Positions 1 to 10,200 are shown, counted from the first letter of the stretch. The stretch: DNA of 64,000 nt from Mycolicibacterium anyangense (GCF_010731855.1 NZ_AP022620.1:2418001-2482000); one strand, 5' to 3'. Numbers and translations are program-made. The notes: a model not told the origin generated them from the sequence alone.

Positions 1-879
1 GTCGCCGAATTCCGTTGTGCGAAGCCAGGTTGCGCCATCCTTCTCGTAGATGGCGCCGTTCTCCCGCAGCTTGGCGATCGCCTGGTCGACCCGTCCGCTG
101 GTGTGCATCGAGTCTTCGTGGGTGTAGACGTCGAAGTCGGTACCGAACTCGTGCAGGGACGATTTGATGTGGTCGAACATCAGGTCCACGCCGATGGACC
201 GGAAGGTCTCGCGCTGCTCCTCGCCGGTCCGGCTCAAGGCGCCCGGGGCCTTGGCGAGAATCTGGTCGGCGATGTCGTTGATGTAGGCACCGGCGTAGCC
301 GTCCTCGGGCGCCGGTTCGCCCTTGGCGGCGGCGATCAGCGAGTTGGTGAACCGGTCGATCTGGGCGCCGTGGTCGTTGAAGTAGTACTCCCGCACCACG
401 TCGCCGCCCTGGGTGGACAGCAGCCGTCCCAGCGCATCGCCGACGGCAGCCCAGCGAGTGCCGCCGATGTGGATCGGTCCGGTCGGGTTGGCCGAGACGA
501 ACTCGAGGTTGATCTTCTGGCCGTCGAGCAAGGCGGAATGGCCGTAGGCGGCGCCGGCGTCGAGGACGTTGCGCACGATCAGACCCTGCGCGGCGGCCTC
601 GATCCGCAGGTTCACGAAGCCGGGTCCGGCCACCTCGGCCGAGGCGATGCCGTCGGCGGCGGTGAGCGCCTCGGCCAGCCATCCGGCCAGCTCACGCGGG
701 TTGGCGCCGACCTTCTTGGCGACCTGCAAGGCCAGGTTGGTCGCGTAGTCGCCGTGCTCGGGGTTGCGCGGGCGCTCGACGGTGACGGTCGCGGGAAGGG
801 CATCGGTGTCGAGGCCGTGGGCGGCCAGCACCGCGGCAGCGGTGGTCTTCAGCAGCTCGGCGAGGTCGGCGGGGGTCAC
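1..879 (-). CDS. argS: Arginyl-tRNA synthetase, N-terminal part (cut by window edge)
   Basis: This gene charges tRNA-Arg with arginine in the cytoplasm. The 293 codons seen give the N-terminal Add1-type domain and the start of the class I catalytic core. The HIGH-type signature appears as [14 protein letters not shown], preceded by NLEFVSA, and it is followed by [16 protein letters not shown], all typical of ArgRS. The gene reads off the left edge, so the KMSKS region and anticodon-binding domain are not visible. I chose the GTG at 879 (protein [13 protein letters not shown]) because the ATG ten bases upstream is out of frame. The divergent neighbour is a tRNA-Arg gene, an order I recall from M. 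tuberculosis as well. This is core genome and marks the left border of the accessory locus. Confidence 0.95.
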   Translation of the reverse strand, partial: MTPADLAELLKTTAAAVLAAHGLDTDALPATVTVERPRNPEHGDYATNLALQVAKKVGANPRELAGWLAEALTAADGIASAEVAGPGFVNLRIEAAAQGLIVRNVLDAGAAYGHSALLDGQKINLEFVSANPTGPIHIGGTRWAAVGDALGRLLSTQGGDVVREYYFNDHGAQIDRFTNSLIAAAKGEPAPEDGYAGAYINDIADQILAKAPGALSRTGEEQRETFRSIGVDLMFDHIKSSLHEFGTDFDVYTHEDSMHTSGRVDQAIAKLRENGAIYEKDGATWLRTTEFGD

Positions 880-986
880 GGGGGTCCATCCTATGGTCTG
901 CCGTGGTCAGAGCCCGCATCCATATCCCGGGACAGAGGGCAGGAGCGCAGCGACCCGGTAAAGCAACGGCGAGCTCCCCGGGGGCT

Positions 987-1017
987 TTGGTCAGCGGGCA
1001 CCCGGATGCGTTAGGCT
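987..1017 (+). promoter_or_regulatory. Candidate promoter of tRNA-Arg
   Basis: A TAGGCT hexamer (1012-1017, fits TANNNT) lies about 37 bases before the tRNA. A weak TTGGTC is found 19 bases upstream of it. The call rests only on pattern and position. Confidence 0.3.
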
Positions 1018-1053
1018 GTGCAGGCCCAACGGCGCTGTTCGTTTTCGATCCGC

Positions 1054-1126
1054 GCCCCCGTAGCTCAGGGGATAGAGCGTCTGCCTCCGGAGCAGAAGGC
1101 CGCAGGTTCGAATCCTGCCGGGGGCA
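1054..1126 (+). tRNA. tRNA-Arg (anticodon CCG)
   Basis: A 73-nt cloverleaf is present. The acceptor stem GCCCCCG pairs with CGGGGGC and is followed by discriminator A. The D arm is GCTC/GAGC. The anticodon stem TCTGC/GCAGA encloses the loop CTCCGGA, so the anticodon is CCG and reads CGG. The T arm is GCAGG-TTCGAAT-CCTGC. No CCA is encoded. No duplicated 3' fragment (attR-like) was noticed in the window. Confidence 0.97.
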
Positions 1127-1461
1127 CTTTCCACCACACCTCCGTGCATCGAGTCTCTAACTCAGATCGTCGACGCCGCACGACATCGCGATCCGTGCGG
1201 ATTCGGTGATATCCGGCCCCTCGCCGCTATACCTCCCGGCTACCGAGCCAGCCATCGTCGTCTCGTCAGGCTCACCAGCCACACACCGGAATTGCGGGCT
1301 TTTCGCAAACTGGATACTGGGCGTTCCGTGGCAGCTCACCGGCGTGATGTGCGCTCCAGACGAGAACGCGGCAAACAGTTGTCCCAAAGTGATTCTGCCC
1401 CGCGCCGCATCGAGGTACCGTCCATACCGGCAAAGACACCGACGAACGATGAGGTACGCCG
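1127..1461. other. Intergenic region without a supported gene
   Basis: These 335 bases separate the tRNA from the next gene. Short open frames on both strands lack coding character and ribosome sites. A small inverted repeat (TTGCG, 7-nt loop, CGCAA, near 1305) is the only structure seen, and I see no convincing promoter. Confidence 0.5.
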
Positions 1462-2595
1462 ATGGATCAGGCTCGAGTCAGAGGCGGCGTGTTACTCGGG
1501 GCCCTGGTCTCCGGTGCACTGGGCGCAGGAACTCTCAGCGTTGCCCCGCCCGCCAACGCCAATTGCTTCTCGGCCTTCGGCATCGGCAACGGCAACGGCT
1601 GCACGAGCAACCTGACCACCTTTGCGATCGGCATCGGCAACGGTGCGACGGCGACGGCCGGCGGATTCCTGAACGGCGCCATCGCCATCGGCGACGGCGC
1701 GAGCGCCTCGACGACCATCAGTGCGTTCACCTGGGCGGCCGCGATCGGCAACAGCGCCTCGGCCGGATCACTGACGTCCTTCTTCTCCACCGCCTTGCAG
1801 CTGGGCGCGGGCACGGCCTCGACCTGGGGAGCGCTCAACCTCGTGGTGAGCCAGAACACCGGCACCGGAACGGCGGAGGCCGGCGCGATCGGCGTCGCGA
1901 ACATTTCCTACCAGCTCGGCAACGGCACGACCTCCACGCTGGGGCTGTTCAATTTCGCCAGTGGTATCAACCCGTTCGGGGGTGGCGCCCAAACCACCGG
2001 AGCCGCCGGGCTTTTCAACTACTCCCTGCAGATCGGCCCCGGCACCACCTCGACGGTCGGCGGCCTCAACATCGCGATCGGATTCCTGCCGAACAACAAC
2101 GGCACCCAGACCACCGCGGCCGGTGGGGTGGCGTCTGCGGCGGTCAACGTCTCCGGCGACGTCGGCAACAACAACGTCACCTCGGCCGGCATCCTGACCA
2201 GCGCGGTCAATGTCAACGGCAACGACACCACGGTGTCGGCCGGGAACTCCGCCACGCCGTCGATCCTGCTCAGCGCCTTCAACTTTCTCGGCAACGGCAA
2301 TAAGGTCACCGCGGGCCCCGGCGCCGCCGCCCTGGCGGGTTCGATCGGCCAGACCGGTGCCGTCAATGAGGCCGGCGGCCCCGGCTTCAACATCAACGGC
2401 TTCGCCGTCGGGCGCCCGGCAGGCTTGCTCGGTAACAACCGCACCGCGACCAGCGCCGCGTCGACCACCACGACGGCCGACAACACCGTGAGCAGCGGCC
2501 CCAAGCACGCCAAGTCCGACAGCAGCCCGAAGCACGCCAAGGCGTCGGACTCCTCGGGCTCGAGCACCGGCGGCGGCGGGCGGCACCGAAAGTAG
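1462..2595 (+). CDS. Exported repeat-rich protein, function unknown
   Basis: This 377-residue protein has a clear Sec-type signal peptide (about residues 1-33, ending PANA before NCF). The mature part is rich in Gly, Asn, Ala, Ser and Thr. It contains recurring short units such as AIGIGNGATAT, AIAIGDGASAS and AAIGNSASAG, then LFNFASGIN/LFNYSLQIG-type blocks. The tail is Ser/Lys/Gly-rich and ends RHRK. The AIGxGAxA units recall the head repeats of YadA-like adhesins, but I see no membrane anchor, so that is only a resemblance. The ATG at 1462 is preceded by GAGG. The protein is probably cell-envelope or secreted. Two overlapping frames of similar length lack the signal peptide and are shadows. 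Confidence 0.85.
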   Translation: MDQARVRGGVLLGALVSGALGAGTLSVAPPANANCFSAFGIGNGNGCTSNLTTFAIGIGNGATATAGGFLNGAIAIGDGASASTTISAFTWAAAIGNSASAGSLTSFFSTALQLGAGTASTWGALNLVVSQNTGTGTAEAGAIGVANISYQLGNGTTSTLGLFNFASGINPFGGGAQTTGAAGLFNYSLQIGPGTTSTVGGLNIAIGFLPNNNGTQTTAAGGVASAAVNVSGDVGNNNVTSAGILTSAVNVNGNDTTVSAGNSATPSILLSAFNFLGNGNKVTAGPGAAALAGSIGQTGAVNEAGGPGFNINGFAVGRPAGLLGNNRTATSAASTTTTADNTVSSGPKHAKSDSSPKHAKASDSSGSSTGGGGRHRK

Positions 2596-2670
2596 CCCAC
2601 GCGGAATCACCGCGGGTCGGCGGCCGTCGCGAACAATGCGACGCCACACAACGAATTCCCAGCTGGCTCA

Positions 2671-2688
2671 CGGTCGGATATCCGACCG
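2671..2688. promoter_or_regulatory. Perfect 18-bp palindrome
   Basis: CGGTCGGATATCCGACCG reads the same on both strands. It lies 75 bases after the upstream stop codon and 120 bases before the PGRS-type gene. No T-run follows, so an operator is more likely than a terminator. Confidence 0.5.
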
Positions 2689-2740
2689 AGGGTAGGTATC
2701 AGCACAATCGCGCTGGACGCCACCTAGGCTGACCAGGCAT

Positions 2741-2788
2741 TTGCTGGGACCTCCGTAAGCTTTGTTACGATCTGTGACCGAGGTAACA
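2741..2788 (+). promoter_or_regulatory. Candidate promoter with overlapping inverted repeat
   Basis: TTGCTG (2741-2746) and an extended -10, TGTTACGAT (hexamer 2766-2771), are 19 bases apart. The -10 also forms the left arm of an inverted repeat, TGTTAC-N14-GTAACA (2763-2788). Bases 2773-2788 (TGTGA-N6-TAACA) also match a CRP-like site with one mismatch. A regulator bound here would cover the predicted start of transcription. The same TGTTACGAT element recurs before the second GMC gene. Confidence 0.4.
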
Positions 2789-2807
2789 CAACGGTCCGGG
2801 AAGAACA

Positions 2808-5207
2808 ATGGCAGCGAAACATCGTGCGGCGAGCAAGAAGGCCAAGGCGCACCGTCACGCGCCACGCCATCGCGCTCCGCAGCAGCACGCTGACCTAGCC
2901 ACCTGGATCGGAGCCGGCGCGCTCACCGTGGGGTTCTGCGCGTCCCTGGGCGGCGTCACCGGCGTGGCCAACGCCGCACCCGCGAGCAACGAGTCCACCC
3001 ACAGCACCGCCGAGTCGGGCGGCGCCACGTCAGCCGCGAAGTCCACCGGTTCGGCCCGGTCCCATAGCGGTTCCGCAGCCTCAAAACCAAAGTCCACCAA
3101 GGGTTCTCCCGCACCAGCCTCGGCAACCGGCCGGGCGTCGACGGCCAGGGCGGACACCACTGCCACACCATCGGCGGCGGTCAGCCAGACCATCTCCCCG
3201 GCCGCGGCCACGGCCACACCGGCGCCTGCAGCCGCGGCCGCCAAGACCACGGTGCCGGCGGCGGCCATCCCTGTGCTGCCCACCCTGCCGTCCCTGTTCC
3301 CCTGGACGGGGCCGCTCAGCGACTTCATGAACCTTCTGGTCAGCAATGGCACCGCCGACCATCCCAATGCCGGGCTGCTGATCGGCAACGGCTACAGCTA
3401 CGGCACCGTCGCCGGCGACTGCACTGCCGCATCCGGCAGCTGCAACGGCGGCAACGCAGGTTTCTTCTACGGCAACGGCGGCAGCGGCTGGGGCGGCGGC
3501 AACGGCGGCACCTCCGGAATCATCGGCAACGGCGGCGACGGCGGCGCCGGTCACGCCGGCCAGGCAGGCGGTAACGGAGGCGCGGCGGTCTGGTTCGGCA
3601 GCGGCGGCGCCGGCGGCGCAGGCGGGGCGACCACCGTCGATGGAGCAACCGGCGGCGCGGGCGGAGCCGGAGGCCTCGGCGGCCTGGTTCTCGGCGACGG
3701 CGGAGCAGGCGGGACCGGCGGCGCGGCCAGCACCGGCACCGGTGGCGCCGGCGGCGCGGGCGGCAACAGCGGCTATCTCGGCAACGCCGGCATCGGCGGG
3801 ACCGGCGGTGACAGCGTCGGCGGCACCGGCGGAGTGGGCGGCGCCGGTGGCAATGACGACCAGGTCGGCGGGGCCGGCGGTACGGGCGGCGCCGGGGTGA
3901 TCGGCGGCAAGGGCGGCACCGGCGGCATCGCACTGAGCATCGGCTACGGCAACGTGATCGGCGGGGCCGGCGGCTCGGGCGGCGCGGGAACGGTGACCGG
4001 CGGCGATGGCGGCCAGGGTGGCATGGCGATCATGGGCTACTACCCCTTCGGCGCGCCCGGCAATGCCATCGGCGGCGCGGGCGGGGCAGGCGGCACCGGC
4101 GGCACCACCACAGGAGCCGACGGCCAGGACGGTATCGCCCACAACGTCGGCAACGGGCTGGCGTTCGGCTCCAACACCTCGATGGCCGGTGCCACCACCA
4201 ACGGATTCTCGGTCGTCTTGTTCGGCACCCTCTTGATCGGCAACGGCGCCAACGGAACTGCCAGCAGCCCGGACGGCAAGCCGGGCGGCGTGCTGTTCGG
4301 CAACGGCGGCAACGGCTACAACTCCACGACACCCGGCGTTGCCGGGGGCAACGGCGGAAGGTCCGGCCTGATCGGCGATGGCGGAGCCGGCGGTACCGGC
4401 GGTGCCGGTGCTGCAGGCGGCAACGGTGGCGCGGCCGGCTGGTTCGGCAACGGCGGTGCCGGCGGCACGGGCGGATCGACCACCACCGACCTGCAGGCCG
4501 GTGGCAACGGCGGCAACGGCGGAATCGGTGGATTCCTCCTCGGCAACGGCGGAGTCGGCGGGGTGGGCGGAAGCGCCACCACCGGAACCGGTGGCAACGG
4601 CGGCAACGGCGGTGGCAGCAGTGCGGGCCTGCCTGGGGTGGCAGGCGCCGGAGGCAACGGCGGCAACAGCACGGGCGCAACCGGTGGCAATGGCGGCAAC
4701 GGTGGGGGCAGTGTCCTGACCGCCGGTAACGGCGGTAACGGCGGCAGCGGTGTCACCGGCGGTAACGGCGGGACGGGCGGCGTGGCCCTCAGTATCGGCT
4801 ACGGGAACGTCATCGGCGGCACCGGCGGCAACGGCGGAGCCGGCACCGTCACCGGCGGCAACGGCGGGACGGGCGGTATGGCCATCATGGGCTACTACCT
4901 CTTCGGCACCGCCGGCAATGCCATCGCCGGTGACGGCGGCGCCGGTGGCTCCGGCGGCACTGCGGGTGGTGACGGCGGCCAGGGCGGCACCGCCTACAAC
5001 CTGGTCGGCGGGGTGGCTTTCGGCGGCGACGGCGGGACCGGTGGCGCCGGGGTGGGCACCGGCTCGACCGGGGGCGGCGGCGGGATCGGCGGCAGCGCCT
5101 TCGCGCCGTTGATCGCCAATGCCGTTGCCGGGGTTGGCGGTTCGGCCGGCAACGGGCTGGGCGCCGGCGGTTCGACCGGAACCGACGGGACGGCAGACAC
5201 TACCTAG
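2808..5207 (+). CDS. PGRS-repeat exported protein lacking a PE domain
   Basis: The product has 799 residues. The N-terminus is not a PE domain but a Lys/His/Arg-rich stretch, followed by a hydrophobic segment (WIGAGALTVGFCASLGGVTGVANA, about 31-56) that acts as a signal sequence or anchor. A Ser/Ala/Pro/Thr-rich linker runs to about residue 165. From about 190 on, the chain is GGxGGx/GNGG repeats, the hallmark of mycobacterial PGRS proteins. The repeat region is an internal duplication (see repeat entry). The start ATG has GGGAAG upstream. It is likely surface-exposed with unknown role. Long Arg/Pro/Ala frames on the other strand are artefacts of the repeats. Confidence 0.88.
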   Translation: MAAKHRAASKKAKAHRHAPRHRAPQQHADLATWIGAGALTVGFCASLGGVTGVANAAPASNESTHSTAESGGATSAAKSTGSARSHSGSAASKPKSTKGSPAPASATGRASTARADTTATPSAAVSQTISPAAATATPAPAAAAAKTTVPAAAIPVLPTLPSLFPWTGPLSDFMNLLVSNGTADHPNAGLLIGNGYSYGTVAGDCTAASGSCNGGNAGFFYGNGGSGWGGGNGGTSGIIGNGGDGGAGHAGQAGGNGGAAVWFGSGGAGGAGGATTVDGATGGAGGAGGLGGLVLGDGGAGGTGGAASTGTGGAGGAGGNSGYLGNAGIGGTGGDSVGGTGGVGGAGGNDDQVGGAGGTGGAGVIGGKGGTGGIALSIGYGNVIGGAGGSGGAGTVTGGDGGQGGMAIMGYYPFGAPGNAIGGAGGAGGTGGTTTGADGQDGIAHNVGNGLAFGSNTSMAGATTNGFSVVLFGTLLIGNGANGTASSPDGKPGGVLFGNGGNGYNSTTPGVAGGNGGRSGLIGDGGAGGTGGAGAAGGNGGAAGWFGNGGAGGTGGSTTTDLQAGGNGGNGGIGGFLLGNGGVGGVGGSATTGTGGNGGNGGGSSAGLPGVAGAGGNGGNSTGATGGNGGNGGGSVLTAGNGGNGGSGVTGGNGGTGGVALSIGYGNVIGGTGGNGGAGTVTGGNGGTGGMAIMGYYLFGTAGNAIAGDGGAGGSGGTAGGDGGQGGTAYNLVGGVAFGGDGGTGGAGVGTGSTGGGGGIGGSAFAPLIANAVAGVGGSAGNGLGAGGSTGTDGTADTT
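3375..5015 (+). repeat. Two-copy internal duplication in the PGRS gene (about 855-bp period)
   Basis: Segments beginning at LLIGNG near 3375 and 4228, and SIGYGNVIGG near 3937 and 4792, correspond with an offset of about 855 bases. Both copies end in a GGMAIMGYY block (near 4020 and 4875). The copies have diverged at many third positions, so the duplication is not recent. Confidence 0.7.
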
Positions 5208-5219
5208 TCCGCACCGGGA

Positions 5220-6974
5220 CTAAGCATCCAGCCGGGCGAACTGGTTGCGGGTGTAGTGCTCGACGCACAGCGAGCGCCTCACCTTGCCACTGGTGGTCAC
5301 CGGGATCGAACCCGCAGCCACCAGAACCAGATCCGAGACGGCCAGTCGATGCGAATTCGAGATCGCCGCTGTCACTTCGCGTTTGATGGCAGCCAAGTTC
5401 TCGGCGATCTCCTGCTCGGAGTCGCCGCGCTTGCGCACCTCCATGACCACGACAGCCTTCTCCTCGCCGTCGTCGGTGACGGCGATCGCTGCAACCCGGC
5501 CGCGGGTGATCTCCTGAACCGTCGCCTCGATGTCGTCCGGGGCATGGTTCTGGCCGTAGATGATCAGCAGATCCTTGATCCGGCCGACCACGAACAGTTC
5601 ACCGTCGGACATGAAGCCACGGTCGCCGGTGCGAAGCCATCCGGTCTCGGGGGTGTCCCCCGCCGCGCCGAGGAGGGTGGCGCCGAACGTGCGCGCCGTT
5701 TCCTCGGGCTTCTCCCAGTAGCCGGCAGCGACATTGTCGCCGTGCACCCAGATCTCCCCGAGCGCGCCGGCTTCACATTCCACCCCGGTCTCGTGATCGA
5801 CCACCCGCACCACCGGGGACAGTGCAGAGCGCTGCGCGCCGTAGCTGACCAGCGGAGTGCCGGTCTCGGCACGCTTGGCCTGCCCGGCGGCCAGGCTCTC
5901 GGAATCGAACGACACGATCGTCGGAGCCTTCGCAGGATCCGGGGTCGCGACGTACAGGGTGGCCTCAGCCAGACCGTACGACGGTTGAATCACGTTGTCG
6001 TGCAGTCCGAACCGGGTGAACCGGTCCATGAAGCGTTTGACCGTGGCGGGCTGCACCCGCTCGGCACCGCTCTGGATCAGCAGGATCTCACTGAGGTCGA
6101 CACCGCCCATATCGTCGTCGGAGATCTTGCGAGCCGCGACGTCGAAGGCGAAGTTGGGCGCCGAGGTGAACGCGCGCTCGTAGCCGCCGGCCAGGTGCAT
6201 CCAGCGCGCCGGCCGCTGCAGGAACGACACCGGGCTGGTGAGCACCGTCGGGAAGCCCGCGACCACGGGGGTGCAGATGCCCATCAACAGACCGAGGTCG
6301 TGATAGAAGGGCAGCCACGACACGATGGTCGGCGGGGCGACCACGCCGCCGTCGGCGAGGAAGTCGGTGCAGATCTGCTGAAGATTGGTCAGCACGTTCT
6401 TGTAGGAGATCATCACGCCGGCCGGCGACCGGGTCGAGCCGGAGGTGTACTGCAGGTACGCCGGCCCTTCGAAACCGTGAAAGTCGCCGTCGCCGTTATC
6501 GGAACGCACCGGGGCGTTGAGGTCCAGGCGATCGACCTCGATGACGGCCGGCGCCGGCTGCCCCGGCGGCGGGGTGAGGCTGCGGACCACGTCGGACACC
6601 ACCGACGAGGTGGTCAGAACCGCGGCGGGCTGGGCGTCGCGCAATACCGAATCGACGCGCTCGTCGGCGACCCCGCCGAACGGCACCGCCAGCGGCGCGG
6701 GGATCAGACCGGCCTGCAGGCAGCCCAGGAAGCCGACGATGTACTCCAGACCCTGCGGCGCGACGATCATGGCGCGGTCACCGGGGGTGGAGCAGGTACC
6801 GAGTTCGCGGGCCACATTGAGCGCCTGCCGGTACAGCTCCGGCCAGGTCAGGCTCAGCGGGACGCCCGCCCAGTCCTGATCGAAGTCGACGAACGTCAGT
6901 GCCGTGTCGTCCGGTTGCAGGAGTGCGCGCTCGCGCAGCAACGCCGGGAACGAGGTTTCAACCGCCTGTGTCAC
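5220..6974 (-). CDS. Fatty acyl-AMP ligase (FAAL-type FadD)
   Basis: The enzyme activates a fatty acid with ATP and hands the acyl adenylate to a PKS or NRPS carrier. Adenylate-forming motifs are present: [74 protein letters not shown], and the C-terminal lysine in TTSGKVRRS. The [16 protein letters not shown] pattern is the FAAL rather than CoA-ligase signature. From the GTG at 6974 ([17 protein letters not shown]) the protein has 584 residues, the usual FAAL length. Longer versions from 7025 or 7070 add residues without family support. A TAGCCT element 7 bases upstream suggests a leaderless mRNA. It stands divergent to the PKS, its probable partner. Confidence 0.93.
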   Translation of the reverse strand: MTQAVETSFPALLRERALLQPDDTALTFVDFDQDWAGVPLSLTWPELYRQALNVARELGTCSTPGDRAMIVAPQGLEYIVGFLGCLQAGLIPAPLAVPFGGVADERVDSVLRDAQPAAVLTTSSVVSDVVRSLTPPPGQPAPAVIEVDRLDLNAPVRSDNGDGDFHGFEGPAYLQYTSGSTRSPAGVMISYKNVLTNLQQICTDFLADGGVVAPPTIVSWLPFYHDLGLLMGICTPVVAGFPTVLTSPVSFLQRPARWMHLAGGYERAFTSAPNFAFDVAARKISDDDMGGVDLSEILLIQSGAERVQPATVKRFMDRFTRFGLHDNVIQPSYGLAEATLYVATPDPAKAPTIVSFDSESLAAGQAKRAETGTPLVSYGAQRSALSPVVRVVDHETGVECEAGALGEIWVHGDNVAAGYWEKPEETARTFGATLLGAAGDTPETGWLRTGDRGFMSDGELFVVGRIKDLLIIYGQNHAPDDIEATVQEITRGRVAAIAVTDDGEEKAVVVMEVRKRGDSEQEIAENLAAIKREVTAAISNSHRLAVSDLVLVAAGSIPVTTSGKVRRSLCVEHYTRNQFARLDA

Positions 6975-6981
6975 GGACCAC

Positions 6982-6987
6982 AGGCTA
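6982..6987 (-). promoter_or_regulatory. Candidate -10 of a leaderless FAAL transcript
   Basis: On the minus strand, TAGCCT (TANNNT) is followed by 7 bases and then the GTG start. Transcription would therefore begin at the start codon itself, a common mycobacterial arrangement. A TTGACG is nearby but too close (13 bases) for a standard -35. Confidence 0.45.
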
Positions 6988-7095
6988 GCGCAGACTGTGT
7001 CGTCAATTACCGAAAGGTAGGACATCACAATCGGCCGGTACAGAATGCGAACGGGACGTAGCTGACCCACAGTTGGTTAAGCGGCGAAACGCTGT

Positions 7096-7109
7096 ACCAA
7101 CCCGTTGGT
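7096..7109. promoter_or_regulatory. Inverted repeat (candidate repressor site) before the PKS
   Basis: ACCAAC-CC-GTTGGT is a perfect 6-2-6 inverted repeat, and a third half-site (GTTGGT) lies at 7072-7077. It ends 6 bases before a possible -10 (CATAAT) of the PKS gene, a position typical for TetR- or MarR-type repressors. No regulator gene is encoded in the window. Confidence 0.4.
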
Positions 7110-7295
7110 CAGCTGCATAATGACTTCGCCCTGCCACCTCGGCACGTCATCACGCGTCCTCAGACGCCGACACGGGCACGGCATCGTGGCTGTTCAACCG
7201 GGGTGCCGCCAGCGAGTCAATCAGATGGGATGGTTCCACTCGGTGCGATCGATGATCGGGCAGACCGCTCGGCTTGCGCGAATCCCCCTCCCCCG

Positions 7296-10200
7296 ATGAC
7301 CCGCCAGCCGAACACCCCGGTTGCTGTCATCGGAATGGCCTGCCGGTTGCCGGGCGGCATCACCTCGCCGGAGCAACTCTGGGAGGCGTTGCTGCGGGGC
7401 GACGACCTGGTCACCGAGATCCCCCGCGAACGATGGGACGTCGACGAGTTCTACGACCCGGAGCCCGGCGTGCCCGGCCGCACGGTCTCGAAGTGGGGCG
7501 CGTTCCTCGACGACGTCGCCAGCTTCGACTCGGAGTTCTTCGGGATCAACGATCGCGAGGCCACCGCGCTCGACCCGCAACACCGGCTCCTACTGGAAAC
7601 GTCCTGGGAGGCGATGGAGCACGCCGGCCTGACACCGGAGGCCATCCGTGACTCTCTCACCGGGGTGTTCATGGGGCTGACGCACCTGGACTACCAGTTG
7701 GTGAACGCCGACTCCGAGGAGATGGAAGGGCCGTACGGCTTCGAGGGAAGCACGCTGGCCATGGCCTCCGGGCGGATCTCCTACACCCTGGGTGTGCACG
7801 GACCCGCGCTCACCCTGGACACCGCCTGCTCGTCGGGACTGTTCGCCGTCCACATGGGATGCCGCAGCCTCGACGACGGCGAGAGCGACCTGGCGCTGGC
7901 CGGTGCGTCGTTCGTCCTTCTCGAACCGCGCAAGTACGTCGCGGGGACCGCGCAGAGCCATCTGTCGCCCACCGGACGGTGCCGGGCGTTCGACGCCGCG
8001 GCCGACGGCTACGTCTGCGGTGAAGCCACCGGCGTGGTGCTGCTCAAACGACTGCCCGACGCGGTGCGTGACGGCGACCGCATCCTGGCGGTCATCCGCG
8101 GTACCGCCGCCAACCAGGACGGCCACACGGTCAACATCTCCACGCCGTCGGCAACGGCGCAGGCGCAGCTGTACCGAACGGCGCTGCGCAATGCCGATGT
8201 CGACGCCGCCACCGTCGGCATGATCGAGGCCCACGGCCCCGGCACGCCGGTCGGTGACCCCATCGAATTCACCAGCCTCAGTGAGGTATACGGCATCAGC
8301 GGGCCGTGCGCACTGGCCTCGGCCAAGACCAACTTCGGCCACGCGCAGTCCGCCTCGGGCATCCTCGGCCTGATGAAAGCCGTCCTGGCGCTGCAGCACG
8401 GCGTGGTGCCCCGCAACCTGCACTTCCACCGGCTACCTGACGACCTGGCGCGTATCGACACCAATCTGTTTGTGCCGCAGGAGAACACCGACTGGCCGAC
8501 GGAAGGCCATCCGCGGCGGGCAGCGGTGTCGTCCTACGGGGTCTCCGGCACCAATGTGCACGCGATCCTGGAGCAGGCGCCGGACGCCACACCGCAACCG
8601 ACACGTCATGACGCTGCGACACCACTGCTGTTCACCCTGTCGGCCAACTCGGCCGACGAATTGCGGCACACCGCAGGACGATTGGCCGACTGGGCGCAGA
8701 CCCGCCAGGACGTGGCGCTGCCCGATCTGGCCTACACGCTGGCCCGCCGCCGGGCACACCGCCCAGTACGCACGGCCGTGGTCGCCACCGACCGCTCCGA
8801 GCTCACCGATGCCCTGCGCCAGGTGGCCGCCGACGACGTGCTGTACCAGCCGGCTGTCGGACGCGACGACCGCGGGCCGGTGTGGGTGTTCTCCGGGCAG
8901 GGTTCGCAGTGGGCGGGGATGGGTGCCGAGTTGCTGGCCAAGGAACCGGTTTTCGCCGCCACCATCGCCCAGCTGGAACCGCTGATCGCCGCCGAGTCCG
9001 GCTTCTCGGTCACCGAGGCGATCAGTGCGCCGGAGGTCGTCACCGGGATCGACCGGGTGCAGCCGAGCCTGTTCGCCATGCAGGTGGCGCTGGCCGCCGC
9101 GATGACGGCGCACGGCGTGCGCCCGGGCGCGGTGATCGGCCACTCGATGGGCGAGACGGCCGCGGCCGTCGTCAGTGGTGCACTGTCGATGCAGGACGGC
9201 GTGCGCGTCATCTGCCGGCGCTCCAGGCTGATGGCCACGATCGCCGGCTCCGGTGCCATGGGATCGGTGGAACTGCCTGCCAAGCAAGTCCTTTCCGAAC
9301 TGACGATGCGCGGCATCAAGGATGTCGTGGTCGCCGTGGTGGCCTCCCCCACCTCGACGGTGATCGGCGGCGCCACCGAGACCGTCAAGGAGCTGATCGC
9401 TGTCTGGGACGAGCGTGACGTGATGGCCCGCCAGGTCGCCGTCGACGTCGCCTCGCACTCCCCCCAGGTCGACCCGATCCTCGACGAGCTCGTGACCGCA
9501 CTGGCCGATATCACCCCGCTGACACCGCAGGTGCCGTTCTATTCGGCCACCGGATTCGACCCGCGCGAGGACCCGATCTGCGACGCCAAGTACTGGGTCA
9601 ACAATCTGCGCCGCACCGTGCGGTTCGCCGCCGCGGTCCGCGCCGCACTGGAAGACGGCTACCGGGTCTTCGCCGAACTGTCCCCCCATCCCCTACTCAC
9701 CCATGCCGTCGAGCAGACCGCCGACAGCCTCGACGTCCCGCTGGCCACGCTGGCAGCGGTGCGACGGGAACAGGAACTGCCGCAGGGCCTTCGAGGGTTC
9801 CTCGGCGATCTGCACAGCGCCGGTGCCGCCATCGACTTCGCGGTGCCCTACCCCACCGGACTCCTGGTCGACGCCCCACTGCCCACCTGGTCGCACCGGC
9901 GGCTGTGGCTGCGCCGCGACGGCCAGGAGGCCGCATCGCACGGTGGCCTCACCGTCTCGGTGCACCCGCTGCTGGGCCCGCACGTACGCCTGCAGGAGGA
10001 GCCGGAGCGGCACGTGTGGCAGGCCGAGGTCGGCACGGCCGCCCACCCGTGGCTGGCCGAGCACCAGATCCGCAACGTCGCGGTACTCCCCGGAGCGGCC
10101 TACTGCGAAATGGCACTGGCTGCCGCCCGCACAGTGCTCGGCGAGTCGGGCGAAGTCCGTGACATCAGCTTCGAGCAGGCTCTGCTGCTCGACGAGCACA

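Larger units (their letters stand above)
6975..7295. other. Divergent control region between FAAL and PKS
   Basis: These 321 bases hold the FAAL -10, a candidate PKS -10 (CATAAT, 7116-7121) and three copies of one hexamer in inverted arrangement: GTTGGT at 7072, ACCAAC at 7096, GTTGGT at 7104. No separate gene is supported. Confidence 0.5.

Noticed and set aside
1206..2303. Overlapping 365-codon frame in the first exported gene
   Set aside because: Arg/His-rich product without signal peptide or ribosome site; the frame from 1462 has a signal peptide and ordered repeats.
3400..5150. Dense short repeats that might look like a CRISPR or minisatellite
   Set aside because: The repeats are in-frame GGxGGx codons of a PGRS domain, without regular spacers or equal-length repeats.
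5256..7061. A 601-codon plus-strand frame opposite the FAAL gene
   Set aside because: The sequence is rich in Arg, Gly and His with no motif. The other strand encodes a full FAAL.
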